Origin: Dipetalonema caudispina
Taxonomy: Eukaryota > Nematoda > Chromadorea > Rhabditida > Onchocercidae
Length of the DNA stretch: 64,000 nt
Assembly (NCBI GenBank): GCA_013365325.1
Contig: JABVXV010000011.1
Coordinates: forward strand, 1 to 64,000
Direction: 5' to 3'
Shown: piece by piece, positions 1-16,939 of the stretch
Numbering within the stretch: position 1 is the stretch's first letter
Layout of the letters: each line of letters starts with the position of its first letter
Made by a program: the position numbers and the translations under genes
Notes under the pieces: generated by a model
The model's database searches: none
Seen by the model: only the letters and a program-made list of their open reading frames with translations
Told to the model about the DNA's origin: nothing

Positions 1-330
<330 letters not shown>

Positions 331-1661
331 GTTTATTCTTCAACTACAACCATTTGGAAAACAGATTCAACAATGCACTCTTAAGAGTTTACGTTATATT
401 TACTTCAAGAACAGAAGACGAATCCCGATGAGTGTCTGGAAGAACTCAGACTATTGTCCTAAGAAATACAATGTACCCCTTGAGGGTTCACTGATGTTAG
501 ATAGAAGCTACTCATTTAGAAGTGAACTTCATTAGAAAGATAAATGACTTCTGATAGGCTCAAGCCCGAATTGCCGTCATTTGATTTTAGCATATGAGCA
601 TTTGCTTTTAAATCGGTGTTTAATAATTTTAAGGACTAAATGGGGACGGGATGACTTATCGTATTTTGAGGGGATTAGTTTGAGATTTTTATACTCTAAA
701 TAGCGCAGTTCTGAGAAAGACGTTTGCTTATTACTTCGTGATTAAAGAAACTCTATAAATGGAGCCTTTGAAAATTGTGGTGGCGTTGTTTTGAATGATA
801 TAAAAGAGAAAAAGAACTTCCAAAAGCTATTATATTCCCCTTAGAAATTACACATAGAACTTTGTCTTGTTGAATTCGAAGTTTGATGTACATATCCTTT
901 TTTTGCTACCACTAGGTTTTAGTGAAAAGCTTTTCAAAAAGGGACTTCACCGATCCTCTCATCAAAGCTACAAGGTAATTATGTAAGCAGGGTCATTAGA
1001 GTCATGAATTCCAGCCAAGCATATTGGAAACAGTGCTGGAATATATTGTTAGTTCTCTACATTAATAGTTATTTTCAATTTGCATTTCGAGATAGCAATT
1101 GCTGCTGTGATGTATGAAGTTAGTGATGAAAATCCTCTTTGAAATGATGCAACCGAAACTGCCGTATTTTTGGAAATATCCAGTGAAGCATGATATGGAA
1201 GCCGAAGATGGTAAGACTCCAACATATTTCTTTTGGCGCTGTGCTGTTAGATTGAATGTTAGAGTAAGTGATTTCACGAACTGTTAAATATAAATGCTAA
1301 CATAACCATGGATGTTTGCTAGATCACTTTATTAAATGCACTGTACCGTTTACGTATTACTGCGAGCACTCTTTGCCGAGAATGATATCCGGAACGATCT
1401 CGTCAACTTTAAATTTTATTTTTTTATGAAGGCCATGAATCACGAGCAGATTAATAATTGGCTAGATAACAACGAATGATGTGACCACTGGAAAATTTGC
1501 TGCACTGAATATCTGACAAATTTAATAAACCTAGGTGTATCCCTAAAAATATTTTGTTTCCACTTCTTTGTAAATAGTATTACGTATAGCCTTTGTGCAT
1601 CTGTTTTTATCAGGTTTTTTTTACATATACTAAATTTTAATTACTATAATTTACATTGCAG
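331..1661. other. Non-coding stretch before the XK-related gene
   Basis: No frame here has coding character or resembles a known family. The first exons of the XK-related gene may lie here, because its first membrane segment has not been placed with confidence. Confidence 0.5.
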
Positions 1662-4139
1662 ATGCTACTAAGGACTGCGCGGATCGTTTGCCTCATACAC
1701 TTACCGTCCGCAATTTTGACATTTTTTGTTTTATCTTCTCAGCTACCTCATATTTGGCCGATATTGGCAGTGATGCTACAGCTGCTTATATTCATTATTG
1801 TGAACATCGAGTATGTTTTGATCTCTAATTGCTCAGGAGAGAAGAAAAGGAACAGCCTAAGCAAATGATATTTTTGGATCCACATTTCTGCTTTTTTTAT
1901 TTTTAAAGCGAGTTTTAATATAAGCACTAAATTTCGTTTACACTTAAGTTACGTAAGGCTCGTAAAATTTATGGCAAATTCTAGTCTGCTCTTTTTATAT
2001 TGTTTTTTAGATGTGGGCATTCATATTCATTACTGTTCTTACTGTTTTACCTTCCCTTATATTAAATATTGTTTCGTTCTTGTGGTGGATCGACGATGTT
2101 TCTGTGCATTCTGTGGAACGAAAGATGAAGCACGCGTATTCAAAACAGTTAATTTTTCGCGTTGTTATGAGTGTTTTGCAGGTAATTAATTTATTTGATA
2201 TATTTATCTCAGATTCTTTTACTATGAAGAGTCATTACAAACACTTTAAATCTCTTAGTTTCGATAAGGTCAGCTAGTTCATTATATATCTCTGCTCTTT
2301 AGATCGGTCCAGTAATCTGGTATGTGGAAGCAATTTTAGCCGCAATAAAATTTCGAATGACTGAAAAGAGAAGTGAAAAGTTGTCTTCATATGTGGCTAT
2401 GATTCAGGCAGAAAGGGACGCGGCGTTATTGAGGTTATGTTTCATTTTTTTTTTTTTTTTTTTTTTAACGTTTATCATGTTTTGAACTCATTCAAGAAAT
2501 TGTGAGGGAACAAATCTGAAGTCTCTGTGAAGATTTACCTTTAAAATTGGCATCACTTTGAATGATATCAATTGATTTTAGTGCTTCTTACCGTTCGGTT
2601 TGTTTTAGATTTTTCGAAGCTTTTTTGGAGTCAGTACCTCAAATGCTTGTACAAGGTATTGCACTGGCCCATTCATTTCATTCACTGAATCCATCAAGTA
2701 ATTTTCCTAAATGGAGTATGTTTTCACTTTCAATTTAGATTATGAAATACAGAAGTCATGAATAAATATTTAATAATGCATTTGTCTGAATTGTTTTCTA
2801 GTTTTTGCATTTCGATTATGAAAGCCGAGGACGTACAGTACTAAATGAATACTTCATGCACTCTGATAATTAAGTCATCAGCATTGATCTGTAAAAAATG
2901 ACTCAGTTTTTACCGATCAGTTTCTTTTTGATGACTTATGTTCCAGTTCTATCAATTGCTTTCTGATTTTAATGGTGCTGTAGTATGCGGTTTTTTAGTG
3001 TTGATACAGATGGTTTCAATTTCATTTTCTCTGTTGTCTTCTTGCTGGTCATTCGTCATTCAACACCGGAGCTTGCGTTTGAGCCGACCTGATAAAGAGA
3101 ATATCACACCTAGTGGGGCTTTAATGCAGGTTGGTTTCTTTGTAATTCAATTAAAAATAGTAATATTCATGAAGATTCAAATTAATGGAGATGCCACCTT
3201 TTACAATGTAATTTCAGTTATTGTGGCGGATTTTCACAGTATCTTCACGATATATATGTTTTGTGTTCTTCATATTGAAGTATCAATATTGGATATTGGC
3301 CTTATTTGTAATACATTTTATGATATCCATAGTGCACATTGCTGTCTTACAGGTAATCTCCCAACTAATTGCTTCAAAATTGAATTCACATAAGACTTTT
3401 AAATGGGCTTTTCACACAGTCAAAAATACGTCCCTTTTTTCTTTTTTCAGCCTTTTGAGACGGAATCGAATAGTAAATCAGTGGAAGTGGGGTTAATTGT
3501 AATTTGTGCAGCTGTTCACTTTTTTGCGCCATACAACATGGCTGAAGGCCGATCACGTTACAGATATACTGTGGCGTACAGCATTGAAGCGATCGAAATT
3601 GTTGTAGGTTTTGCATGTGAAGATCCGATGAGTAACCAGCAACAAATTTAAGTGCTCAAAATAATCACTTCTTTCAGAGTCTTAATTCAAAATATCTGTG
3701 TGCTTACTTAGCCAAACTCCTCAAATAGTATTTAGTTCATCTTCTTTATCTTTAAAGTTATACTGTTTGATATAAGTATAGAGATAGGCTGGTTTTATTC
3801 CTTAAGACAGAATACTTTTTTTCTAAGTTTTTATTTCCCGCCGCTAAATTTTATGATTTTTAATTTTTTGCAGTGTCGAGAACTCTCATGAAATTATTTT
3901 GTAATTTTCAGGTTCTCTTGAACATGGCTATGGGTAATGAGCACTATACTTTACCATATAAGGAATATATAGCGATGGGAATATATCTTTTATTTGTTAT
4001 AGGAATTTTATTTATGCTTCTTTACTACAGCTGTTTTCATCCAAATATAGTGCATTGTCGTGCAAGTAGTGTTCCAAGTTCTTGTGTACAAACCTGTCAA
4101 ATAGTTTTATCTTCTTTGAACCGTAGTATGAAAAAGTAA
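1662..4139 (+). CDS. XK-related membrane protein (CED-8-like)
   Basis: Multi-pass plasma-membrane protein of the XK/XKR family. Caspase-activated members (nematode CED-8, vertebrate XKR8) scramble phospholipids and expose phosphatidylserine on dying cells. Confident exons: 2011-2181, 2303-2433, 2609-~2697, 2947-3129, 3218-3352, 3451-3603, 3912-4139. Family hallmarks read in order: a membrane helix with LPSLILNIVSFLWW followed by Asp, then IGPVIWYVEA, RFFEAFLESVPQM, HRSLRLSRPDK, LLWRIFTVSSR and a last helix ending FMLLYYSCFHP. Exons after 2947 join in phase 0. Two points are unresolved. The exon at 1662-1810 is hydrophobic but out of phase with 2011. The link between 2697 and 2947 may need a small extra exon near 2802-2837. 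AATAAA lies at 4174, 35 bases past the stop. I see no clear caspase site. Family call is firm; CED-8 orthology is inferred. Confidence 0.85.
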
Positions 4140-7100
4140 TAATGGCTATCTGTAGTTCATCTAATTTTTACAAAATAAATAACGCATATTTATAGTTATT
4201 ACCTTATCGGTTCGTTTATAAAATATTATGATACTACCACTTAATTTCTGATGAAAAAGTAAGTTCAGCGGTGATTTTCTTTACTGTTGGCTGTTTTTTG
4301 GTGGGAAACACTTTAGTTTGAAATGGTAAGCTTCATTCCATATTTCACTATATTATAATATACGTTTCTTTGTAATGGAAGATTTTCATTTGACTTTCGC
4401 CATTGGTATTGCATTTTGCAAGAGGAATGATAATTTGGAAAGTTAGGGATCTGCAAAGGTTAAATGAATCTTACCTGCATATTTTGATATTTCAGGCATT
4501 AACTTCGCATTTATTCTGTTTTAGTAATTCTTATGTTACATTAATTATTACAGTACTTGTTTAGCTGATGTGTTTGTCGCTTTAATGTATATTCAGTTGT
4601 ATTATTTAAGGATTTGCTATATAAGCCAAACATCTTATCCTTACTCAGTCATAGAGGTGTTTACTTTTGCCTTTCTCTGTTCATATTTTAGCTCACTGGA
4701 CGTAAATATTTGTTTCAACTTTAATCAAGTAACTGAGATGAATGGTTTCTTCTTTTAATAACTCCTCGTCATTAATGATCTGTGCTTATTTTGGTAGATA
4801 AATATGTTACGCTGAGTAAGCATATTTCAATTACTACACAATTGTCTGGGGTTGTTCAAAATTCCGCTTTTTAGGAGATTGTCATGACGAAGCATTCCGT
4901 TGTCTACTCTTTGTCATTGCTAGAATAATTTTATAACATTTACAAGTTTTTCCATTGAATTTGACTTTAAATAGATGTTACCTCAAATTTCTATTTCTGG
5001 CCATTACCGTATAATGTCTGAATGACTCCTGATCACTGAAAGTAGCTTTTTTTTCATTTGTTAATGACGAAGTTGCCCATGGAAAGGGAGAATGGTTTCG
5101 ACAGTGTTATCCATACGATCAGAATATCTAAACGAGTCTTAGTATCATTGTCTCAGCTTATCTAAAATCTGCAAAAACTAAAATGTAGTATTATTTAATT
5201 GGTAGTTTTTAATTCATTTTCGAAAGTTTTTTTTTTCTATTGTTTAAGAAGTATCCCTTGCAAATTTTGTTGTCAGAAGTAAGTAATTGAAAGGACGAAT
5301 ATCACATGAATAGACTTCTCAGATATGTTAGGGTTACTGATATTGAATGAGTGTTATCCTTATTATTAAAAGAAATCCTCTTTTGTACCTACTACAATGG
5401 AATGGTTGTGATACTCCATGAAATCGCCTGTTGGTGAGTGTAATTGTTGATTAATCCTGTATTTGATATGTTGTTGAAAAGCTAATGAATGTACATTTGT
5501 TTTGCTGGTTATCAGCAAGTATAAGCCACTCCAATATCCCACTCTACACATTTCCTGATCCCTTTTCATGTGATTCATCATAATTACACGTCACTATTTT
5601 GATTGTTTCATTATTCACTGCGAGAAGTTCGAATTGGAGTTTTTCGAAGAGGAAAGCTACTCTAAGGAAATAGTTACTTGACTATATAACTCCGTTCGAA
5701 ATTCAGAATATTTTCTTTTTTTAGTTTTAATTCTGGGATTGCTAGTAGCAATTTCGTAACAGTGACTTGTAGCAAGCAAATATTTTCTTTTTATGATTAA
5801 AGCTGGGAAATCTTTCAAATGTTAAGTGCATAAAGTTTCGAGAGAATCGGGGTTCTTTCCCGAGAACATTTCTCACTTTTTGTGCTTTTCAAATTTTAAA
5901 CGGGAAATAGTCTATCATGATAAAAAATCAGTTAACTGCTTCGTTCTCGCTATTTTCACTAGTTCATTCATTAACGAGTAGAAATTTAGTTATCTTCGTT
6001 TAACGTCGGTTAAATTTTAAAGTATTCGAATAAAACCTAAGTTTATGTTGTGACTAAAAGTCAGAAATCAATCGTTAATATATGGAAAGAGTGAAAAATT
6101 GTCCGTCGAAAGATATGATACGAGGTAAGCAATGTTTGTCTGTGATTATTATAAGGAGGAAGTGTTACTAAGTTGTTCACACCTCCTAGTAGCAGTATTT
6201 GTTATTATTGTTAATACCCTGGATTGTTACATTTCTTACTCTTGTTTTAACAACATCTTTTCTCCTCCTGAATTTCCCTTACTTTTAATCGCTTAACTAC
6301 TTTCACGGACAGATTCCTGGTTAAGCTAATATTAATGTCTGCTTCAAATCTATTTTCGCTCTATAATCTATTTTCGCATACCCATCACTAATTGATATCG
6401 TTGGACAATAACACTTGTAGAACTTTGTTTGGCAATAATTGTTTAGTGAATTTAGTCTTATGACCATAAGCTATCATTTCATTGATATTTCATCCTTTAT
6501 CCGATTGTTGTTATTCAATGGTGGTCTTGTCAATCTCATTTCAACATTCGTAACCTTTCACTGTTTTATTAAATTATGATTAAATCTTTCATTAGTCTCA
6601 TCCATAGCTTGACACACGAATACATATGTTCATGTTATTTCTAAACGCACAAAAATAAAGTATCACATAGTGAGTTGTTTTATAATAGTTATACGAGTGA
6701 AACTAGTTCAGCATTAATTTACGAATTCTTTGTTATGATCGATAATTATACGGTACCAATATAAACGCCATGAAAAAAAGAAAAAAAAAATAATAATGAA
6801 AGCATTCGAGCATGAAATTCATAAATTAATATGCGAATTCCTATATCGTAGTGTTAATGACGATGTTGTTGATATTTCTCAATATTGATATAAATCAGCT
6901 TGTGCATTATCCAATCATTGTAATATTCATACATCTTTTTCCATTCCATTCATCATGATATGTTGTTTGAAAATGGTTGAAAGTGGTAAAAATAAGTGGA
7001 GGGAGAAGTTTTAAATATTTGATAAGGCTAACAAATGATGAAATGAAAAATGGTTAGCGAGAGAACTACAAGGAAATCCAGGAATATTATTTGAAACACA

Positions 7101-10078
7101 GAAATGCGAAAATGGATCAGGAAAAAATCATACTTGAACATACTTGAGTGCTGAAGATTTTGCATAACCAACGTTACGTGAAAAAGGGTGGAAGCTAACT
7201 TTCCATTAAATTTTTTCTTAGGTTTTTGGTGATGACGATGATCCCTATTGTTATGCTGTTAATGAAATCATGAAATGGTTTTAAAAAACTTTATAGAAAT
7301 CACATAACAGAAATAATTTTTTTCTGGAAAAATTCATTGATATATACCACCCTTATCGCTTTATTCATAACATATTTGAAAACGGACTCCTACATCTCTC
7401 TATTCCTTCTTCTGATCAGCCAGCCATTGCTGCTGTAAATTTTCGACTTTTTCGCTTCACTGAACTCTCCCACGGTTCGTTTTACAATTGCTGTAGAATT
7501 TGCGATGAGTATAAGAAAAATAAGTAGTAATCGGAGGACCAAATTAGTTTCCAACGCAAAAAAAAAGTTCGATAACTGTTGCGGTATTTCTTCAGTAGAT
7601 AGAGCGGAAGTATGAATCATTGCAATCGTATAACACGAATTGACACGCTCATTGAAATGAATATAATACATGGTATATTTATATTAATAGACATAGCTTC
7701 ATATTCACTGAAGCATTCCAGAGACTTTTCCCACCGTCTAGATTTCCTTGAAGAATCAGTATTTGTTAAGCTTTGGATTAATTTTAATGATAATCACAAA
7801 TCAGTTCTGAATTGAATTTGCAGTAACAGAGTTAGACTAAAGAAATTTTTTGTTACTGATGGACAATTGAATGTGCTGTTTCTGGTAGCATCAAAAGTCG
7901 AATGCGATCAATGAGATATCAAAGATAGATATAAGTGAAAATTTGTAAACTGATACCAATGAACAGGGTAATAGGTATGTATAAGAAGAATAGAGGACTT
8001 CAAAAGGTAAAATGATCAAGTCCAAACGTAAAAAGAGAAGAATCCTAGCTCTTCTTCTTCTGTCGGTATCATCAAATACAAGTGAGCTCGTTCGTGAAAA
8101 ACAATTTTGGGATTAACTATCCGATCGACACATATCCTATCAAATGTATTGCTTAACACTGCGGTATGATGCATCATTGAATGATTCCTTAGACCACCAA
8201 ACAAACAAATGTTAGCACTTAATGACGATAACAGGAAAAACAACAATAATAATACGGTGCATTGCATGATGCATTCATTCGATTTCTGTTAGTAGCATTA
8301 TTTCATAAGAAAACCTTTATCGTGGTACTAAATTTTAAACTTTTTGTTGTTTATAAAAAAAAAAAAAAAAATGAGGTGTAAAGTTTTCACGAAAAAAAAC
8401 ACAAAGGTGACCAGAGAACGAAATGGAGAATAGTGGTAATAAGCTAAGAGTTTCTGGCGTGGATATGTTGCTGCTTCAATCTGATAAGCATCATTATTCT
8501 CATTTGTTTGGAATGGTCATCAAATCTCCTACTTTTGAAGCTTATTTTTACCGATTTGTTCCTTTGATGAGCCTCATCAACTTATCCCTCGCCTTCTGTT
8601 TAACAACAATTTACTTATCCTCCTTATTTTCACTCATACAATAAGCAGTAGCTTCTAGACATTTCTTCAATACTTTTACGCGACGATATTATTGATCTCA
8701 CCAGATATTGTTAAATTCTTCCTTTTTTGAGAAAAAAACATTCATCAAATTTTGACTTTGTTAATACCCTCTTTATTCTGGTAGCTTGTTGATTTTGGGT
8801 GCAATGAAATCTTGATAGAAGTCGAAATGATCTTTGATTTACACCGCCACGCTTTGCAAAGTTGGTTATTAATTTCAAATGACTAAATAGAACATACAAG
8901 ACTTATTACTATTGCAAAACAACTAGGCACAGAATTTCAATGATACCATACTACTGCTTACTGTTTTTAAGCTGATTTGATAGCAATTTTACAGCTGGAC
9001 TGGTCATTTCTGTCATTGGAATTCATCGCGCTAGTTATCTCTTGATATTGTTTTTTAGTTTTATTTTAGTTTTATAGGCTTTCTTCAATAATTACATTAA
9101 AATTGGTATTCCGCGATATATCATCTTCGGGATTGGGGAATTTTGTCTTAAAAAATGAATTATTGTGCATCAAATTGGGTAGTTATTCTGCTTCAACAAT
9201 TTTTGACTCTGATCTTGAATATGGATTATTCATAAATTTCCATGTTGCCTTATTAAAAAGCCTATATTTATCTTGCGGAACAACATAATCTTGTTATTTT
9301 GTGTAGAAATAAATTCGCAGTGGAATTTTCATATATGTAAGATTCACACCAGTTCTGCTAATGTTAGTTGAATGATCGTGTGTACCATTAATAATTTTCT
9401 TTTTTCCAAATCTGTGAATCTAATTAAATTCTCTAATAAAACGCAATAAAAACCTGGTAGAGAATCGTCATTTCTCATATCTACTTCTGTTGCAATTTTC
9501 AGTTCGAAAAATTCAAAAACGATGGATAGAAAATGTAATGGATAAGGAACGAATGATTTAAACTATTGTGGATTAGTTTTTCCATTGTATTACTGTGACA
9601 AGCAGATTTCCAGGTAATTGGAATAATAAACTAACGAGTGAATAAACAATAAACAAAAAAGAAGAAGGTGGGTGAAATTGTTTGTCTAATAAACATATAT
9701 TATTAGCAATACAACAAACAAAGATAACAAACGTTACTTGTCATTTTCAATGATAGATTTGTTTGATATATTATGAAGTATCCACTATCTTTATCAGCTA
9801 TGTATGAACTATCCATCAGTTTTACCTTCTATTCCAATCAATTCAATCCATTCCAAACCATTTCAAATCATTCCTATTCTCTTTTCCTGTTACCGTCTCC
9901 TGCTGCGAAAGCAATTGGAGAAACGTCAGAGATTTGCACCGCCTACTTGTTTTAAATGTGCCCCTCCCTAAACGATACATGTTGTAATAAAGGCAATACG
10001 TTTTCTCAACAACCAATCATTGAACCATTTATATTACATTGTTTGTTGTATCTGTGTGTGTGTGTGTGTGTGTATGTA

Positions 10079-10109
<31 letters not shown>

Positions 10110-10362
10110 GTATATGTGTATTTGTGTGTGTCCATACACACAGACGACAACGACACTCTGAAGTGCACACGCATACACACACAGAGATTGGGACGAGGAC
10201 ATATCATCAAACCTCTGTGTGCTCGGATTGATACCGTGCCGATTGCCGAGCTATTTGTTTGTTTGTTTGTTTATTTACTGTTGTTCTTCCTTCAAAACTA
10301 CTCATATTTCGACGAGCTTTGTAATTCTCACAGCAAACAACAAGGCGAGCATTGCGCCACGG
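4140..10362. other. Gene-poor intergenic region
   Basis: About 6.2 kb without a recognisable gene. Open frames are short (60-95 codons), low in complexity and unlike known proteins. The one mildly interesting frame is a minus-strand signal-peptide-like stretch near 8267 (see findings). The right end holds a TG repeat and a short TTGT run (10255-10277). The last part is probably the 5' region of the forkhead gene. Confidence 0.6.
10052..10133. repeat. (TG)n / (TATG)n microsatellite
   Basis: A TG run passes into TGTATG units. Matching CA-type units occur just downstream at 10135-10180, so the strand could fold on itself. Cys/Val-rich translations across it are artefacts of the repeat. Confidence 0.95.
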
Positions 10363-12933
<2,571 letters not shown>

Positions 12934-15900
12934 ATGATATCGTAGTAAAAGCATTTCTGTATGTATTTAATCATCTTTTCACTATTTTTAAAAATGTTTT
13001 TCGGTTCTGATGTACATTCCTTGAAACCGACATTTTATAATCCCTTCCCTGCATTTAAAATGTTTCTCATATCCAAAAATTTTTGGATGTGCCATTCTCT
13101 CTATTTAATGTTAAAGGATCCATTCCCATTCTCTCATTTAATTCACAGTTTCGATTCTTTTCTGTTCTCAGGATAAATCAATTTCGTTTTCTAAAAAGTT
13201 TTCCTGAAACGGTTGTTATACCGTCCTATTTATTTACTAAAATCTATTCTATCGATCAGAATTATTTTTGTTCTTTAAAATACTTCTATTAATTAATGGC
13301 AAACTTAAAAAGCTCTCTTGTTAATTTAGATATCGCATTATAATGCCTTTTACATTCCAAATTTCTTGCAACAAATTACCGGTCTATATCTTAAATTAGA
13401 TGTATATAAAGGAACTGATATTGCTCAGTCGACTTTCTGGCCAATTTTGATATAATTTGAGCACTCGGTGCATTAATATTTTTTATATAATGTAGGCTCA
13501 AGCTACTTCATTGTAAAATAAATGTCCTGTTAAATTTTTTCTGTCTATCAACAATGTTAAGATTATTAATAGAAGAAAATCACACGAATTTAATTTTTTT
13601 TGCTTGCAATTTTTTTCAGCTAAATTATTGGGAAATGATAATATGTTTAAACTAACTCGTTTGCATATCGATTCATATAATACGCACATATCATCCCGAG
13701 GCTAGAGGACCATTTTTTTTTTTTTTTTCTGGAATTTACCAAGTTTATTTTTGCCATAGAGATATGAACTTTTTAATTTTGGCGAATTGAAGTGATGGAT
13801 GGGATTTACATTGGAATTAGATAGATCCATGCAAATTCATCCTCTCAGGTCTATATTGACATTTATTTAAGACCAAAGGATCGCAAACTTTTCTTCGGGT
13901 TATTTGAGCTGCCTTTTAAAATGAGACTCTCCTGGTGCTGTACTGTCGGTTGTCGTCAGTTATCTAAACTTCATCAACTGCAAATTATATATCTCTATTT
14001 TGTGTGTTAAACTAACGACTTCCTACAAATTTTATATTTATCTGTGATATATTCAGACACCAATGAAGTCATTTTGAGCAATTTTTCAGTCATCTTCATG
14101 AACTATCCCTAAAATCTTGCTTTAAAATTAAAAATAATTTATCGCATAAATCAAATCGTAGTTAATTTCGAATGATCATAAGGAACTGATTGTTCTTCGC
14201 TTCATTTATCAATGATATGAGAGCCACTTTACTTATTCGATTAATTGCATGAGGTGCTAAAAAATGTTGCTGGGAACACTTACAAAAAGCAAAAACAGTT
14301 GTTATTTAGTATGAACTTGTCTACAGCGTAATCGTTTTTCGTCGCTTTCTACTGACCGCCAAAGTGGTATCGTCAACACAGGTATCGCATTTTAAGGGCG
14401 GTGTGCTTTTACTATGTCACTCAAGGATTGCTGCTATATGTTTCATATTGATTCTCATCTACATCAAAGATTTTGATTGGTGCTCTGACAGTATATTTTT
14501 GATTCGATTATCTTCATTCTTTTTTCATTCTCAAAAATTGAGTATACCTAAATTCGATTCTTGATTTAATTTTCCCAGAACGTCACTATTAACAAGACAA
14601 ACAGGTATCCTATTATTTGATAAGACTTAGGAACTTAATTAAGAGTTTAAAACCGTTCTGAAAGTCCCTAACGATTATTCAGTTCTGTTCTTGGAAAGGA
14701 AAGACTTTAAATCAAACTGACGAAAAAAAATGAAACGTCTGTCTGCTATCGTTGAACAGCTTTACTTTACACTTTTTGTCTTATACGTGGTCGATACCTT
14801 TTGCACTCAAATACCATCATCATTCTATTCCTTCCCTTTCAGATCATCTTACAAGACATTTTTCTTGTTAATTTACCTTATTTCACTACCACGATTAGAC
14901 TTACTGATTATTCTGTTCCCACTTCGGAAGATTTCCTAACTTAATTAGATCTAACAGAAATTATTTCCATCAATATATTGTGATAAAACATTTGGCAAAC
15001 AGATATCATCAATAACGTATGCTCTCTTCACCTTCCACCCTCCGCCAAATAATTAGTGAAAGAGATGAATGCTTCTGAAGAGTTGTTATCCCAATTACTG
15101 TAAACATAAGTCATATGCGTTTTATTGGATATAATTTTACGACATGAGTCGTAGGAACAGAAATCTTATTGATTTAGGGATCCCTGAAGAAGTTTTTCTT
15201 TTTTTTTTTGAATATAATTTATGAAAACCTGATAAAAAAAAATTATGAGCAGTTCGGAACGTAATAATACTAAATATAATCCTACAAGATTTGAATAAGA
15301 GTGCACTTGGTACCGTTATAGAGTGACTTAGCCTGAACCGGAACTGAAATCCGTAATATTTTAGGATTACAGGCAATTAAATGACTATTCATGTAGGTTT
15401 AAGAGGATTTGTTTAATGACTTCCTGCTCCTGTCTTCTGCTATTATTACATATATTGTTCCTGATTCCCTTTGATAATTCGTTATAGGTTTTCCATCTGT
15501 CTATTTGTATGTCCACGTGTTTTCTAATTATTATATATATGTTTTTATAGTTTGTTACAGGCATCTGCCGCTTTTCGATAGCGCTAATCCACTAAAGAGG
15601 GGAAATGACAAGCATATCTTCGAGTAATAATTTAACACTGTATTGTAGGGTCATTTGTTTTTGTTTACACTAATTCATTTCACAATGTTTCATTTTCATT
15701 CGTTTATAATAAACATATCATACTGTAAATAAGTTGAGCAACGATTGCATGTTACTTGTTGTGTTGACACTATTTGTTTTATCATTTATCATAGAAAACA
15801 CGTCTGCAAAAGGGATTGGCTGATATAGCATACCTTATTTTGCGTACTATTATTTCTAATTTATAACAACAAACATTCTTCTCGAATATTTCTGCATTTC

Positions 15901-16471
15901 AAAAGAAAATCGTCTTGAAAAATGGATTTTAAAATTTGAAAATGAGTATAAGTAGCAAGCATTATACATCTAGCATTAATATTTTGGTTAAAAACTTCAC
16001 GAAATTATCGGATGATTTTTTTTTTTTCTTTTTTTGATAATACTTTTTTTCTACTTTACTTATAATGTACCTCTGCTGACCTTATTTTCCATCAAACATA
16101 GATTTTTAACTATTAATTTCAGAAGAAATTCGACATTGAGGCACTCAGTTACGGATAACTTAGTGTACAGTTAGATGTATATTATTAAAGAGTTCCAAAA
16201 GAGAGGTTAATCTGGTTGTTGTGTTGCAAGTGTCGTTGTCAAGGAGCATTGTCACTCTTCTGATTATCCATGTTTATCCTGTGATTCTCCCGATCTGGAA
16301 TCTGCTTCATCATCATGAAAAAACTATAGTTGTTATGTCAATCTCACCAGATGGTTCTCTCACTTTTTTTTATCCATTCACACTAACCCTCTTCCAGCGA
16401 TATTCTCTCGATAATTGAGCTACTGTATATTGTTGACACAGATAACAATGCTCATTTCTTTTCATGAAAAA

Positions 16472-16517
16472 GTGTGTGTGTGTGTGTGTGTGTATGTGTG
16501 TGTATGTGGTGTGTGTG
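16472..16517. repeat. (TG)n microsatellite
   Basis: TG dinucleotide run with a few ATG interruptions. No gene context. Confidence 0.95.
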
Positions 16518-16908
16518 ATAACTACAAAGCGTAAGTAAACAAGTAGATTAAAAGATGTAGATAAAATTGTCAACTGATAAGATACTTGAACATTCCTAAG
16601 TTCTTAAGTTTTGGAAGCAGAATTAAAGTATACCTGTAATTGATAGAATTAGTGGTACAGAATATTTATCTTGTCGCATAAATTTTGGATGCGCAATTTT
16701 AGTTCGTTACTCATTAAAGAAGGGCTACCTCTCAATTGGCTTAATTTGAAAGTTTTTTCAAAAAATTTCAGGAAGTATTATTATTTTTTTGACAGTGAAA
16801 GTATGCAGTTATATTTCGTTCCTACCTCAAATCTGCTACAATGCTCCAGATCTTATCACAAAAAAAAATTTTTTTTTTTATCCTGACATGTATATGTTAT
16901 ATATTAGC

Positions 16909-16939
16909 CTCGTAAAGTGATGTTTCATCACTTTACGAG
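16909..16939. repeat. Perfect 14-bp inverted repeat with 3-base loop
   Basis: CTCGTAAAGTGATG, then TTT, then the exact reverse complement. An A8/T9-rich run lies ~45 bases upstream. No gene is adjacent, so it is neither an obvious 3' processing hairpin nor a terminator. Confidence 0.9.
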
